From DATBIS01 sp036556805 (GTDB taxonomy: Bacteria; Actinomycetota; UBA4738; HRBIN12): a stretch of DNA of 13,706 nt. Positions within the stretch are counted from its first letter, which is position 1; each line of letters opens with the position of its first letter. Positions 6,941 through 13,706 of the stretch are shown in pieces. The translations under genes were made by a program, and so were the position numbers. The stretch lies in NCBI GenBank assembly GCA_036556805.1, contig DATBIS010000054.1, positions 1 through 13,706 of the forward strand, given 5' to 3'. Under the pieces are notes generated by a model. That model did no database searches. It was given only the letters and a program-made list of their open reading frames with translations, and was not told the DNA's origin.

Positions 6941-8563
6941 CTATGCGGGCAGCTTTCCGCTGCTCTCGCACGGGTTGTTCGACAGGATGTTCCGGAAGTT
7001 CTCGAAGAAGAACCCCGTGGACGACGGCCCCGTCGGGTAGGCGAGCGCGTAGATCGGCCCGTACTCGGACGTGGACGTTCCGCCGAACGTGTTCACGGTG
7101 CCCGGGATGTTCGTTCCACCCTCCTGCCACCCGCAGTTCTTGGTCCCGCGCGTGGAGTAGATCGGGTAGAAGTTCGTCCCCACCGGCGGGTTCACGCAGT
7201 TCTCGCCCGTGGCCGTGTTGCACGGCGGCACGGTGCCGAACTCGATCGCCGGCAGGTCCGCCTCGAACGCGATCTGCGAGTAGTTCTTCCCGTGATTGAA
7301 CGTCGGGCTGGTGAGGACGAACGAGGGCGAATGCAACGCCGCGTCGGCCGACGGATCGGGGTCCGTACCCGACCACACTGGTTGGTACGCCTCCCCGTCG
7401 AAGTCGAAGTCCGTGCCGATACAGCCGCTCACCGGCGCGAGGAGCGATTGCGACGCGTCGAAGCACGGGAAGTCGTCCGTGTCGACCTTTTCGTCCTGTC
7501 CACCGGCCTCCTTGCAGCGGCCCGTCGCGGTGTTCACGACGTCGCAGTACTCGAAGTGGCCGATCTCGTCCGAGAACGCCACGTTGTACGAGTGCGCGGC
7601 CCATGGGACGCGCGTGTGCACGCCCGAGGTCGCGTACATCGGATGGAATGCGTACGGCGCCTCGGTGCAGGTCGCCGCGTCCGGCTGGAACAGCGGGTGC
7701 GCGAACCCGTTCGCGACGCTCGCCGTCATCGAGCCCTTCTCGCCGGTCGTGAGGTCCTTCACCGTCGTGACGAGGCCGGCCGGCGAGTCGTGGATGAGGA
7801 TCCGAACCTTGTCGTTCGGGTTCATCGATAGGTCGGTGTCCGGGTGGAACGTGAAGCTGTCACCGGTCTGCGCGAGCGGTGACGGCGGCGCGTGCGGCGT
7901 TCCGTCGTGGGTGAGGAACGCGAAGTTCGCCCACTCCTCGCCGGCACGCTGCAGGCAGTCGAGGTTGTTGGTCTGCGTGAGGTCGTCCGAGAGCCCGAAC
8001 ACCGCCATCGCGGTGCACCACTGCGTGGCGTCGCAGCTCACGGCGTCGGCCCAGCCCGGCGGATAGAACTGCAGCTCGAGGAACCCCGTCCCGACGTGGT
8101 TCCCGATCCAGTCCGGCGCGGTCGGGTCCGCGGAGTCCTTGATGTTCGCGTCGCTCCTGGGCGTGCACGGCTCACCCGGGTTCGGATACGACTCGGACTC
8201 GCACAGCGCCATGCCGAACCAGAAGGCGATCGAGCGCTGGAAGTTCCACGTGCCTCCCCCGCCGTGCTGTGCGGGAAGGGTCGGAGCCTCGCCGGGGATC
8301 CGGAGGTTGTACTTGTTGCTGTTCCCCGACCCGGGAACGTCCGAGTAGAACAGGATTGCGGGCTCGTCGTGACCCACGTAATCGCCCTCGTAGTTCGTGT
8401 GCGAACGGGTGTCGGGGCAGAGCCAGGTGCGGGCCTCGCAGAACGGCGCCGACGTCGTCGCGGCAGCGGTGCCGCCCGCGGAGGCGCTCGCCCGGAGGCC
8501 TCCGGGAAGCAGGGCCGCGACGAACAGCGCGACTCCTGCGATGGGTACGATCCGTCGTCTCAC
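6941..8563 (-). CDS. Secreted cysteine-rich protein of unknown function
   Basis: This gene encodes 540 residues from the GTG at 8563, chosen because GGAGGG (8569-8574) sits five bases upstream. An in-frame ATG at 8581 has no ribosome binding site. The N-terminus is a classic signal peptide: MRRR, a hydrophobic core (IVPIAGVALFVAALLPG) and an ASASA cleavage region near residue 29. There is no lipobox and no C-terminal anchor. The mature part has 16 Cys, an even number that suits disulfide bonding outside the membrane, many aromatic residues, and stretches such as FCEARTWLCPDTRSHTNYEG, WNFQRSIAFWFGM, DKVRILIHDSPAGL and an acidic DFDFDGEAYQPVW. Similar hypothetical proteins, as I remember them, occur in soil actinobacteria. 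The alternating strands in the middle look beta-rich, possibly lectin- or sandwich-like, but I recognise no catalytic motif and assign no function. Confidence 0.85.
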   Translation of the reverse strand: MRRRIVPIAGVALFVAALLPGGLRASASAGGTAAATTSAPFCEARTWLCPDTRSHTNYEGDYVGHDEPAILFYSDVPGSGNSNKYNLRIPGEAPTLPAQHGGGGTWNFQRSIAFWFGMALCESESYPNPGEPCTPRSDANIKDSADPTAPDWIGNHVGTGFLELQFYPPGWADAVSCDATQWCTAMAVFGLSDDLTQTNNLDCLQRAGEEWANFAFLTHDGTPHAPPSPLAQTGDSFTFHPDTDLSMNPNDKVRILIHDSPAGLVTTVKDLTTGEKGSMTASVANGFAHPLFQPDAATCTEAPYAFHPMYATSGVHTRVPWAAHSYNVAFSDEIGHFEYCDVVNTATGRCKEAGGQDEKVDTDDFPCFDASQSLLAPVSGCIGTDFDFDGEAYQPVWSGTDPDPSADAALHSPSFVLTSPTFNHGKNYSQIAFEADLPAIEFGTVPPCNTATGENCVNPPVGTNFYPIYSTRGTKNCGWQEGGTNIPGTVNTFGGTSTSEYGPIYALAYPTGPSSTGFFFENFRNILSNNPCESSGKLPA

Positions 8564-8761
8564 GTGCTCCCTCCGATCCATCGAATGGAAGAACGAACGG
8601 GCGTCGGATCGGGAGGAGAGCGGGCGTCGTCGTTCGGCAGCCGTTGCGGATCGATGGCCGCCGCCGCCGCGGTCGACGAGCGCTCGGGGGAGTCCACGCC
8701 GGAGCGATGCTAGACCTTTTCGGAAAGAGCCGCGTTCGGCGGTGCCGGTGCGGAGCGAGGG
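8564..8761 (-). other. Intergenic leader between the response regulator and secreted-protein genes
   Basis: These 198 bases hold no convincing gene. On the minus strand TAGCAT (8712-8707) could be a -10 element, which would give the secreted-protein gene a leader of about 130-140 bases, but no -35 is clear. CGGGCGTCG occurs twice (8598-8606 and 8621-8629), and CGAACG (8594-8599) can pair with CGTTCG (8631-8636). I recognise no known riboswitch. Confidence 0.3.
8569..8574 (-). promoter_or_regulatory. Ribosome binding site that sets the secreted-protein start
   Basis: GGAGGG on the minus strand is followed by a five-base spacer (AGCAC) and then GTG at 8563. It selects this start over the ATG at 8581 and gives a compact signal peptide that begins MRRR. 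Confidence 0.6.
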
Positions 8762-9154
8762 CTAGCGGAAGGCGAGCGCCGTGGCGTTGCCGGGCGCCAT
8801 GAGCGCGTCGACCGCCTGCGCGACCTCGCGGGGGTCGAACGGCTTCGTCATGACCATGTCCGCGCCCTCGGTGAGGCACTCGTCGCGCTCACGGGTCATC
8901 GTCACCGCGGTGAGGACGAGGATCGGGACGTGCTTCGTGGCCTCGTCGTCCCGCAGGACCATGAGCACCTCGTGGCCGCTCACGACCGGCATCATGAGGT
9001 CGAGGACGATCGCGTCGGGAGCCTCCGAACGCGCGAGGTCGATGCCCTCCTGGCCACCGTCGGCGTACACGATGGAGTGGCCTTCGGACTGGAAGGCGTA
9101 GCGGAGCACCGTCCCCACGATCGACTCGTCGTCGATCACCAACACTCGTGACAT
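8762..9154 (-). CDS. Single-domain response regulator (CheY-like receiver)
   Basis: This gene encodes 130 residues, essentially one receiver domain with no output domain. It begins MSRVLVIDDE with the acidic pair D8-D9. The phospho-acceptor is D52 in IVLDLMMPVVSGHEV, the switch Thr is T82 in LVLTAVT and the conserved Lys is K104 in MTKPFDP. Such proteins carry phosphate between histidine kinases and partners, or act by protein contact. The ATG at 9154 is preferred over one at 9160 because a G-rich GGGGGGATGGG stretch then lies at ribosome-binding distance. The frame stays open far upstream, antisense to the adenosine deaminase gene; that extension is a GC-rich shadow. The secreted-protein gene follows on the same strand after 198 bases. 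No histidine kinase is in the window, so the partner is unknown; the nearby stress module is one possibility. Confidence 0.9.
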   Translation of the reverse strand: MSRVLVIDDESIVGTVLRYAFQSEGHSIVYADGGQEGIDLARSEAPDAIVLDLMMPVVSGHEVLMVLRDDEATKHVPILVLTAVTMTRERDECLTEGADMVMTKPFDPREVAQAVDALMAPGNATALAFR

Positions 9155-9274
9155 ACCCATCCCCCCGGATCGGTCTTCCCAGGCATCGGCCCGTTCCGAG
9201 GAAATCTGTAGCCCATCGGCGAAGGTCTCGGAGGGCCCGCCGAAAGCCGCCCCCCGGACGTCGCGGCCGTACCC

Positions 9275-9286
9275 TAGGATGCGCTC
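9275..9286 (+). promoter_or_regulatory. Candidate leaderless -10 element for adenosine deaminase
   Basis: TAGGAT (9275-9280) is followed by six bases and the ATG at 9287. This is the spacing expected when transcription starts at the first base of the start codon. There is no Shine-Dalgarno in the gap, and the -35 region is not recognisable. Confidence 0.45.
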
Positions 9287-10369
9287 ATGACGGCCCGGCC
9301 CACGATCGACGCGATCCGGCGCGCGCCGAAGGTGCTGCTGCACGACCACCTCGACGGCGGGCTTCGGCCGAGCACGATCGTCGAGCTCGCCGACGAGACC
9401 GGCTACGACGCGCTCCCCACCCGCGACCCCGACGAGCTCGGTACGTGGATGACCCGAGGCGCGAGCCGGAAGGACCTCGTCCTCTATCTCGAGACCTTCG
9501 CGCACACCGTGGGCGTGATGCAGACGCGCGACGCGCTCGCGCGCGTCGCGCGCGAGTGCGCCGAGGACCTCGCCGAGGACGGGATCGTGTACGCCGAGGT
9601 CCGCTTCGCCCCCGAGCTGCACCTCGAACGCGGCCTCTCCCTCGACGAGGTCGTCGAGTCCGTGCAGGAGGGCTTCCGGCTCGGAACCGGGGATCGCCCG
9701 ATCACGGTTCGCACGCTCCTCACCGCGATGCGCACGGCGGCGCGGAGCCTCGAGATCGCCGAGCTCGCGGTCCGGTGGCGCGATCGCGGCGTGTGCGGCT
9801 TCGACATCGCCGGCGCCGAGGCCGGCTTTCCGCCCACCCGGCACCTCGACGCGTTCGACCACGTTCGCCGCGAGAACTTCCACCTCACGATCCACGCCGG
9901 CGAGGCGTTCGGGCCGCCGTCGATCTGGGAGGCGCTGCAGATCTGCGGCGCGGAGCGGCTCGGGCACGGTGTGCGGATCGTCGACGACGTGATCACGACG
10001 CCTGACGGTCCGGCGACGCTCGGTCCGCTCGCGGCGCTCGTGCGCGATCGCCGCGTGCCGCTGGAGCTCTGCCCGACCTCGAACGTGCACTCGGGCGCCG
10101 CGACGTCGATCGCCGAGCACCCGATCGGGCTCCTCACCGACCTGCGATTCCGCGTGACCGTGAACACCGACAACCGCTTGATGTCGGCGATCACCCTCAG
10201 TCGCGAGATGGCGAACCTGGTCGACGCGTTCGACTTCGACTGGAGCCGCCTCGAGTGGCTCACGATCAACGCGATGAAGTCGGCCTTCTACCCGTTCGAG
10301 GAGCGCTTGCGCCTGATCGACCAGACGATCAAGCCGGGATACGCGGCGCTCCGCGCGCCGGTCGGCTAG
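9287..10369 (+). CDS. add: Adenosine deaminase
   Basis: This gene encodes 360 residues, normal length for the family. It catalyses zinc-dependent hydrolysis of adenosine or deoxyadenosine to inosine forms in the cytoplasm, for purine salvage or breakdown. Zinc ligands are H19 and H21 in LLHDHLDGGLRPSTIVELA, H203 in TIHAGEAFG and D295 in VTVNTDNRLMS. E206 is the proton donor and H227 in RLGHGVRI is the second catalytic base. The Asp that usually follows D295 is Asn here; I recall the NTDN form from actinobacterial deaminases, so it is probably a subgroup trait. The ATG at 9287 starts just before the conserved N-terminus and has a -10-like TAGGAT but no ribosome binding site. The gene converges on the molybdenum hydroxylase operon, which may act on later products of the same pathway; their stops overlap by four bases. 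Confidence 0.95.
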   Translation: MTARPTIDAIRRAPKVLLHDHLDGGLRPSTIVELADETGYDALPTRDPDELGTWMTRGASRKDLVLYLETFAHTVGVMQTRDALARVARECAEDLAEDGIVYAEVRFAPELHLERGLSLDEVVESVQEGFRLGTGDRPITVRTLLTAMRTAARSLEIAELAVRWRDRGVCGFDIAGAEAGFPPTRHLDAFDHVRRENFHLTIHAGEAFGPPSIWEALQICGAERLGHGVRIVDDVITTPDGPATLGPLAALVRDRRVPLELCPTSNVHSGAATSIAEHPIGLLTDLRFRVTVNTDNRLMSAITLSREMANLVDAFDFDWSRLEWLTINAMKSAFYPFEERLRLIDQTIKPGYAALRAPVG

Positions 10370-12786
10370 GCGTCCTCGTCGGTCACGTGCTCTTGCACGG
10401 CCGCCACGCCGTGCTGCGCCGGCACGGCGACCTGGAACGGCACGTCGGGGTTCGGCGGGGGCGCGCGCCACGGACGCGGCTCCCTCAGGCCCACCAGGTC
10501 GTCGGGCCGCACCGGCGCGTGGTTGAGCGCGCGACCGGTCGCGTTGCGAACGGCGGCCACGATCGCCGCCGTGGCGACGATGGTCGAGGGCTCCCCCACG
10601 CCCTTCGCACCGTACGGCACCCCGGGCTCGGGATCCTCGATCACCTCCGAAACGACCGGCGGCATGTCGAGGATCGTCGGCAGCAGATAGTCGGTGAACG
10701 AGGCGTTGCGGAGCTCGCCGCCCTCCACCAGCAGCTCTTCCATCAGCGCGAGCCCCAACCCCTGCGCCGTGCCGCCCTCGATCTGGCCGGTGACGGCCTG
10801 CAGGTTCATCGCCTTGCCCACTTCCTGCGCGGCGGCGACCTGCACGACGCGCACGAGCCCGAGGTCGACGTCGACCTCGACGACGGCGCGTTCGGCCGCG
10901 AACGCGAGCGCCACGTGCACGTCACCCTGCCCGCGCTCGTCGAACGCGGAGGTCGGCCGGTGGTGGTAGACGCGCGTCGCCTGGACCGGCGGGTCGAGGT
11001 GGTCCTCGACGTCGGCGACCGGCAGGCCGTCGACGACCACGCGCCCGTCCTCGATCGACACGGGTTGGTCGTCACCGATGACGAGCGCGCGGCGTACCCG
11101 TGCCAAGAGCGCCTCGCGCGCCGCGACCGAGGCCGCGTGCACCGCGCCGCCGGACATCATCGTCTGCCGTGACGCGGAGCTCGACCCCGCAGAGCCCACC
11201 GCGGTCGTGTCCGCCGGCAGGACCACGACGTCGCGGATGCCGAGCTCCGTTCGAGCGATCTGCGCAAGCAACGAGTGCACGCCCTGCCCGACCTCGGCCG
11301 CCGCGCACCGCACGTGCACCGTCGGCGCGCCGGCGATCGCCTGGATCGTCACGCGCGCCTCCGAGGAGTCGTCGAACCCCTCGCTGTACGCGAGGTTCTT
11401 GTAGCCCACCGCGAACCCGACCCCGCGCCGCACCGACTCCCCGCGGCCCACGTTGCCGGCGCCGCCCGGCAGCTCGATGGGGTCCCGTGCGGCCGCGGGT
11501 TCCTCGATCGGTTCCGGGATCGCGAGGCACCGAAGGACGACCTCCTCCACCGGCGCGCTCCCCTCGATGACCTGCCCGGTCGGCATCGTCGAACCCTGAC
11601 GAAGCAGATTCTTGAGCCGAAGTTCGATCGGATCCATCGAGAGCGCCGCCGCGAGCTTGTCCATCTGCGCCTCGTGCCCGAAGCACACCTGCGGCGCGCC
11701 GAACCCTCGCATGGCGCCGCACGGCGGGTTGTTCGTGTACAAGGCCGTGCCGTCGATCGACGCGTTGGGGACCTCGTACGGGCCGCACGCGAACGTCGAC
11801 GCGTTCGCGATCACGGCGGTGGACGAGGACGCGTAGGCGCCGCCGTCGACGAGCAGCCGGACGGAGACGTTCACGAGCTTGCCGTCGCGCGTCGCGCCGT
11901 GCCGCATCCACATGCGCGAGGGATGCCGGTGGACGTGGCCGAGGAACGACTCCGCGCGGTCGTACGACATCTTCACCGGCTTCCCGGTGTGCAGGGCGAG
12001 CATGCACGCGTGGATGTGCAGGTGGAGGTCCTCGCGCGACCCGAACGCCCCGCCCACACCGGCGAGATGCACGCGCACCTGCTCCTCCGGCATGCCGAGG
12101 CACGGCGCGATCTGCTTGCGGTCGACGTGCAGCCACTGCGTCGTCACGTGGAGGTCGACCCCGCCGTCCTCGGCCGGGATCGCGATGCCGGCCTCCGGCC
12201 CGAGGGCCGCCTGGTCCTGCATCCCGGTCTCGTAGTAGCCCTCCACCCACACGTCGGCCTCGGCGCCGGGATCGCCGTGCACGATGTGCACGTGGCGGAG
12301 CACGTTGCCGAACGGGTGGATCGCGGGCGCTTCGGGATCGAGCGCGCGCTCCATGTCGACGACCGGCTCGAGCACCTCGTACTCGACCCGGATGCGTTCG
12401 GCGGCGCGCCGAGCGATCTCGGGATGCTCGCCGGCGACGATCGCGACCGGCTCGCCGACGAACCGCACGACGTCGGACGCGAGCACGGGCTGGTCGGCGA
12501 ACTCGAGCCCGTAGGTCGGTTTGCCCGGCACGTCGGCCGCGAGCAGGATCGCGTGGACTCCCGGCGTCGCGAGCGCCTCCGCGATGTCGATCGAGCGGAT
12601 GCGCGCGTGCGGGTGCGGGCTGCGCACCGTTCGCCCCCACAGCATGCCGGCGACGAAGAGATCGCTGCCGTACGCGAACGAGCCGCTCACCTTCGGCGTG
12701 CCGTCGGGTCGGATGACCGACTCCCCGACGCCGCCGAGCGGCCGGTCGACGATCGTGGGCGCTGTGGAGCTCCCGATGCGCGTCAC
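10366..12786 (-). CDS. Xanthine dehydrogenase-type Mo-cofactor subunit (PucD-like)
   Basis: This gene encodes 806 residues starting at the GTG at 12786, which overlaps the 2Fe-2S gene stop (GTGA), so translation is coupled. The N-terminus (VGESVIRPDGTPKVSGSFAYGSDLFVAG style) matches the a/b hammerhead domain of PucD. Mo-cofactor motifs follow: VGGAFGSRE (244-252), GAMRGFGAPQ (357-366), AAEVGQGVHSL (497-505) and GAKGVGEPS with the catalytic glutamate E732. These enzymes hydroxylate purines such as hypoxanthine and xanthine at a molybdenum centre and pass electrons through 2Fe-2S clusters to FAD. The pocket Glu (E252) is kept, but by eye the Arg of classical xanthine oxidase is Asn (N328), so the substrate is not certain. 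There is a Pro/Gly-rich insert at about 424-450, and roughly 38 residues lie beyond the usual PDDLVGL end. The adjacent adenosine deaminase supports a purine role. Confidence 0.85.
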   Translation of the reverse strand: MTRIGSSTAPTIVDRPLGGVGESVIRPDGTPKVSGSFAYGSDLFVAGMLWGRTVRSPHPHARIRSIDIAEALATPGVHAILLAADVPGKPTYGLEFADQPVLASDVVRFVGEPVAIVAGEHPEIARRAAERIRVEYEVLEPVVDMERALDPEAPAIHPFGNVLRHVHIVHGDPGAEADVWVEGYYETGMQDQAALGPEAGIAIPAEDGGVDLHVTTQWLHVDRKQIAPCLGMPEEQVRVHLAGVGGAFGSREDLHLHIHACMLALHTGKPVKMSYDRAESFLGHVHRHPSRMWMRHGATRDGKLVNVSVRLLVDGGAYASSSTAVIANASTFACGPYEVPNASIDGTALYTNNPPCGAMRGFGAPQVCFGHEAQMDKLAAALSMDPIELRLKNLLRQGSTMPTGQVIEGSAPVEEVVLRCLAIPEPIEEPAAARDPIELPGGAGNVGRGESVRRGVGFAVGYKNLAYSEGFDDSSEARVTIQAIAGAPTVHVRCAAAEVGQGVHSLLAQIARTELGIRDVVVLPADTTAVGSAGSSSASRQTMMSGGAVHAASVAAREALLARVRRALVIGDDQPVSIEDGRVVVDGLPVADVEDHLDPPVQATRVYHHRPTSAFDERGQGDVHVALAFAAERAVVEVDVDLGLVRVVQVAAAQEVGKAMNLQAVTGQIEGGTAQGLGLALMEELLVEGGELRNASFTDYLLPTILDMPPVVSEVIEDPEPGVPYGAKGVGEPSTIVATAAIVAAVRNATGRALNHAPVRPDDLVGLREPRPWRAPPPNPDVPFQVAVPAQHGVAAVQEHVTDEDA

Positions 12787-13253
12787 CCGGAGCCGCCGAT
12801 CCGGGCGGCCGCGAGCGCGACGGCATCGAGGATCTTCTGGTAGCCGGTGCAGCGGCAGAGGTTGCCGGAGAGGGCCTCGCGAACCGTGGCAACCGAGGGA
12901 TGCGGATCGCTCGCGAGCAGGTCCGAGACCGTCACGACCAACCCCGGCGTGCAGAACCCGCACTGCACGGCGCCCGCCTCGAGGAATGCCTGCTGCACGG
13001 CATCGAGCTCGTCGACCGTGCCGAGCCCTTCGACGGTCTTCACCTCTCTGTTGTTCGCCTGCGCGGCGAGCACCAGACAGGAGCAGACCAGGTCGCCGTC
13101 GAGCCACACGGAGCACGAGCCGCATTCGCCTTGCTCGCACGCGTTCTTCGAACCCGGGAGCTCGAGCTCGTCGCGCAACATCGCGAGGAGGCTCGATCCC
13201 TCCCAGACGTCGGCCTCGCGCTCGCGGCCGTTCACGATCGCGCGGACCAGCAT
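12783..13253 (-). CDS. 2Fe-2S subunit of the molybdenum hydroxylase
   Basis: This gene encodes 156 residues, typical of the small iron-sulfur subunit (PucE/CoxS type). The plant-ferredoxin-like N-terminal domain has C39, C44, C47 and C59 (NACEQGECGSCSVWLDG and then CSC). The helical C-terminal domain binds the second cluster with C98 and C101 (VQCGFCTPG) and C133 and C135 (NLCRCTGYQKIL). It carries electrons from the Mo centre to the FAD subunit. The ATG at 13253 overlaps the stop of the FAD gene by one base (TGATG), and its own stop overlaps the large-subunit start, so all three genes form one coupled operon. All eight cluster cysteines are present. The subunit does not set substrate specificity, so naming follows the large subunit. 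Confidence 0.95.
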   Translation of the reverse strand: MLVRAIVNGREREADVWEGSSLLAMLRDELELPGSKNACEQGECGSCSVWLDGDLVCSCLVLAAQANNREVKTVEGLGTVDELDAVQQAFLEAGAVQCGFCTPGLVVTVSDLLASDPHPSVATVREALSGNLCRCTGYQKILDAVALAAARIGGSG

Positions 13254-13706
13254 CAGCGTGCTCCGCGGTCGGCAAGAGCCCACCGGAGCGCGCGCCGCGC
13301 GAGCACGCCCACCGCGTGGCGGCGGTAGGCCGCGGTGCCGCGCAGGTCGTCGATCGGTTGCGCGGCCTCGGACGTGAGCTCGCCGAAGCGATCGACGACC
13401 TCGTCGGACACGAGCCGCGCGGGGTCGTCCCATGCGCCCGCCTCCCCGATCGCGCCGGCCGCGAAGGACTCGGCCTCCGGCGCCCGCAGGATCGTGGGTC
13501 CGACGCTTCCCAGCGCGACCCGCACGCCGCGCGCGTCCTCGTCGAACTGCACGCACACGCCGCACACCGCGATCACCATCGCGTTGCGGGGGCCCACCTT
13601 CGAGAACGAACCGGGGCCTCGTGGCGGCCGCCACCGCATCCCGAGGATCAGCTCCTCGGGGGCGAGCGACGTGCGCTTGGGTCCGGTGAGGAACGTGTTC
13701 CACGGC
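13253..13706 (-). CDS. FAD-binding subunit of the molybdenum hydroxylase, partial
   Basis: The last 150 residues are visible, running off the right edge; the start lies beyond the window. The segment PWNTFLTGPKRTSL, then ELILGMRW and SFSKVGPRNAMVIAVCGVCV, is the end of the FAD domain and the start of the C-terminal domain of the CoxM/PucC family. The ending YRRHAVGVLARRALRWAL is also typical. This subunit takes electrons from the 2Fe-2S clusters and passes them to NAD+ or another acceptor. The first FAD-binding glycine motif is off the window, so completeness cannot be judged. Gene order FAD, 2Fe-2S, Mo subunit is a standard bacterial arrangement. The junction with the next gene is TGATG, a one-base overlap that favours coupled translation. 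Confidence 0.92.
   Translation of the reverse strand, partial: PWNTFLTGPKRTSLAPEELILGMRWRPPRGPGSFSKVGPRNAMVIAVCGVCVQFDEDARGVRVALGSVGPTILRAPEAESFAAGAIGEAGAWDDPARLVSDEVVDRFGELTSEAAQPIDDLRGTAAYRRHAVGVLARRALRWALADRGAR

Noticed and set aside
5398..7299. 633-codon plus-strand frame opposite the aldehyde dehydrogenase gene
   Set aside because: It is antisense to a complete enzyme with all catalytic residues and shows no recognisable domain.
8594..8636. Short direct and inverted repeats in the leader of the secreted-protein gene, considered as an operator or riboswitch
   Set aside because: Repeats of six to nine bases in high-GC DNA are expected by chance, and no known riboswitch core is visible.
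9155..10471. Long minus-strand open frame extending the response regulator upstream across the adenosine deaminase gene
   Set aside because: It is antisense to a clear enzyme gene, is rich in Arg and Ala with no domain, and a good start for the receiver lies at 9154. GC-rich DNA commonly gives such shadows.
12787..13275. N-terminal extension of the Mo-cofactor subunit frame
   Set aside because: It overlaps the 2Fe-2S gene in another frame and has no similarity to the family. The GTGA junction at 12786 gives the expected start.
1..13706. CRISPR array, tRNA or rRNA genes, insertion sequences, prophage or att sites
   Set aside because: I saw no spaced repeats, no tRNA-like or rRNA segments and no transposase or integrase motifs on either strand.

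Overview
The window is very GC-rich, gene-dense DNA. It has GTG starts, ATGA, GTGA and TGATG gene overlaps, and GC-only hairpins without U-tracts. The protein families fit a soil-type Actinomycetota, probably a deep lineage such as Thermoleophilia, Gaiellales-like or Acidimicrobiia-like. That placement is inferred from protein style, not from a marker gene.

Layout, left to right. (1) 1-195 is the C-terminus of an ABC-transporter substrate-binding protein, followed by a perfect 12-bp hairpin. (2) 393-620 encodes a small, very basic KGG-type protein. (3) 665-1365 is a two-gene overlapping operon, a STAS anti-anti-sigma protein and an RsbW-type HATPase. It converges on 4021-1376 (minus), a membrane-anchored phosphatase (four membrane helices, three GAF-like regions, SpoIIE-type PP2C). 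Together these are the three protein types of a partner-switching stress module; no sigma factor is present in the window. (4) 5384-4029 (minus), 7 bases upstream of the phosphatase gene, encodes a stand-alone LigD-type NHEJ polymerase with a C-terminal extension. (5) 6879-5425 (minus) encodes a benzaldehyde-dehydrogenase-like ALDH. (6) 8563-6941 (minus) encodes a secreted protein with 16 cysteines and no function I recognise; a perfect hairpin follows it. (7) 9154-8762 (minus) encodes a single-domain response regulator. (8) 9287-10369 (plus) encodes adenosine deaminase, probably leaderless. (9) 13706-10366 (minus) is a molybdenum hydroxylase operon in the order FAD subunit (cut by the window edge), 2Fe-2S subunit, Mo-cofactor subunit. 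It converges on the adenosine deaminase gene, and the two stop codons share one CTAG palindrome.

How the genes may work together. Adenosine deaminase (adenosine to inosine) beside a xanthine-dehydrogenase-type hydroxylase suggests purine salvage and breakdown. The STAS, HATPase and SpoIIE genes suggest signal-controlled release of an off-window sigma factor or other target. Tight linkage of the NHEJ polymerase to the phosphatase may tie DNA-end repair to the same stress state. I found no CRISPR array, RNA gene, insertion sequence, prophage or origin. The best candidates for new biology are the secreted cysteine-rich family, the partner-switching and NHEJ neighbourhood, and the altered substrate pocket of the molybdenum hydroxylase. 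None of them amounts to a clearly new system on sequence alone.
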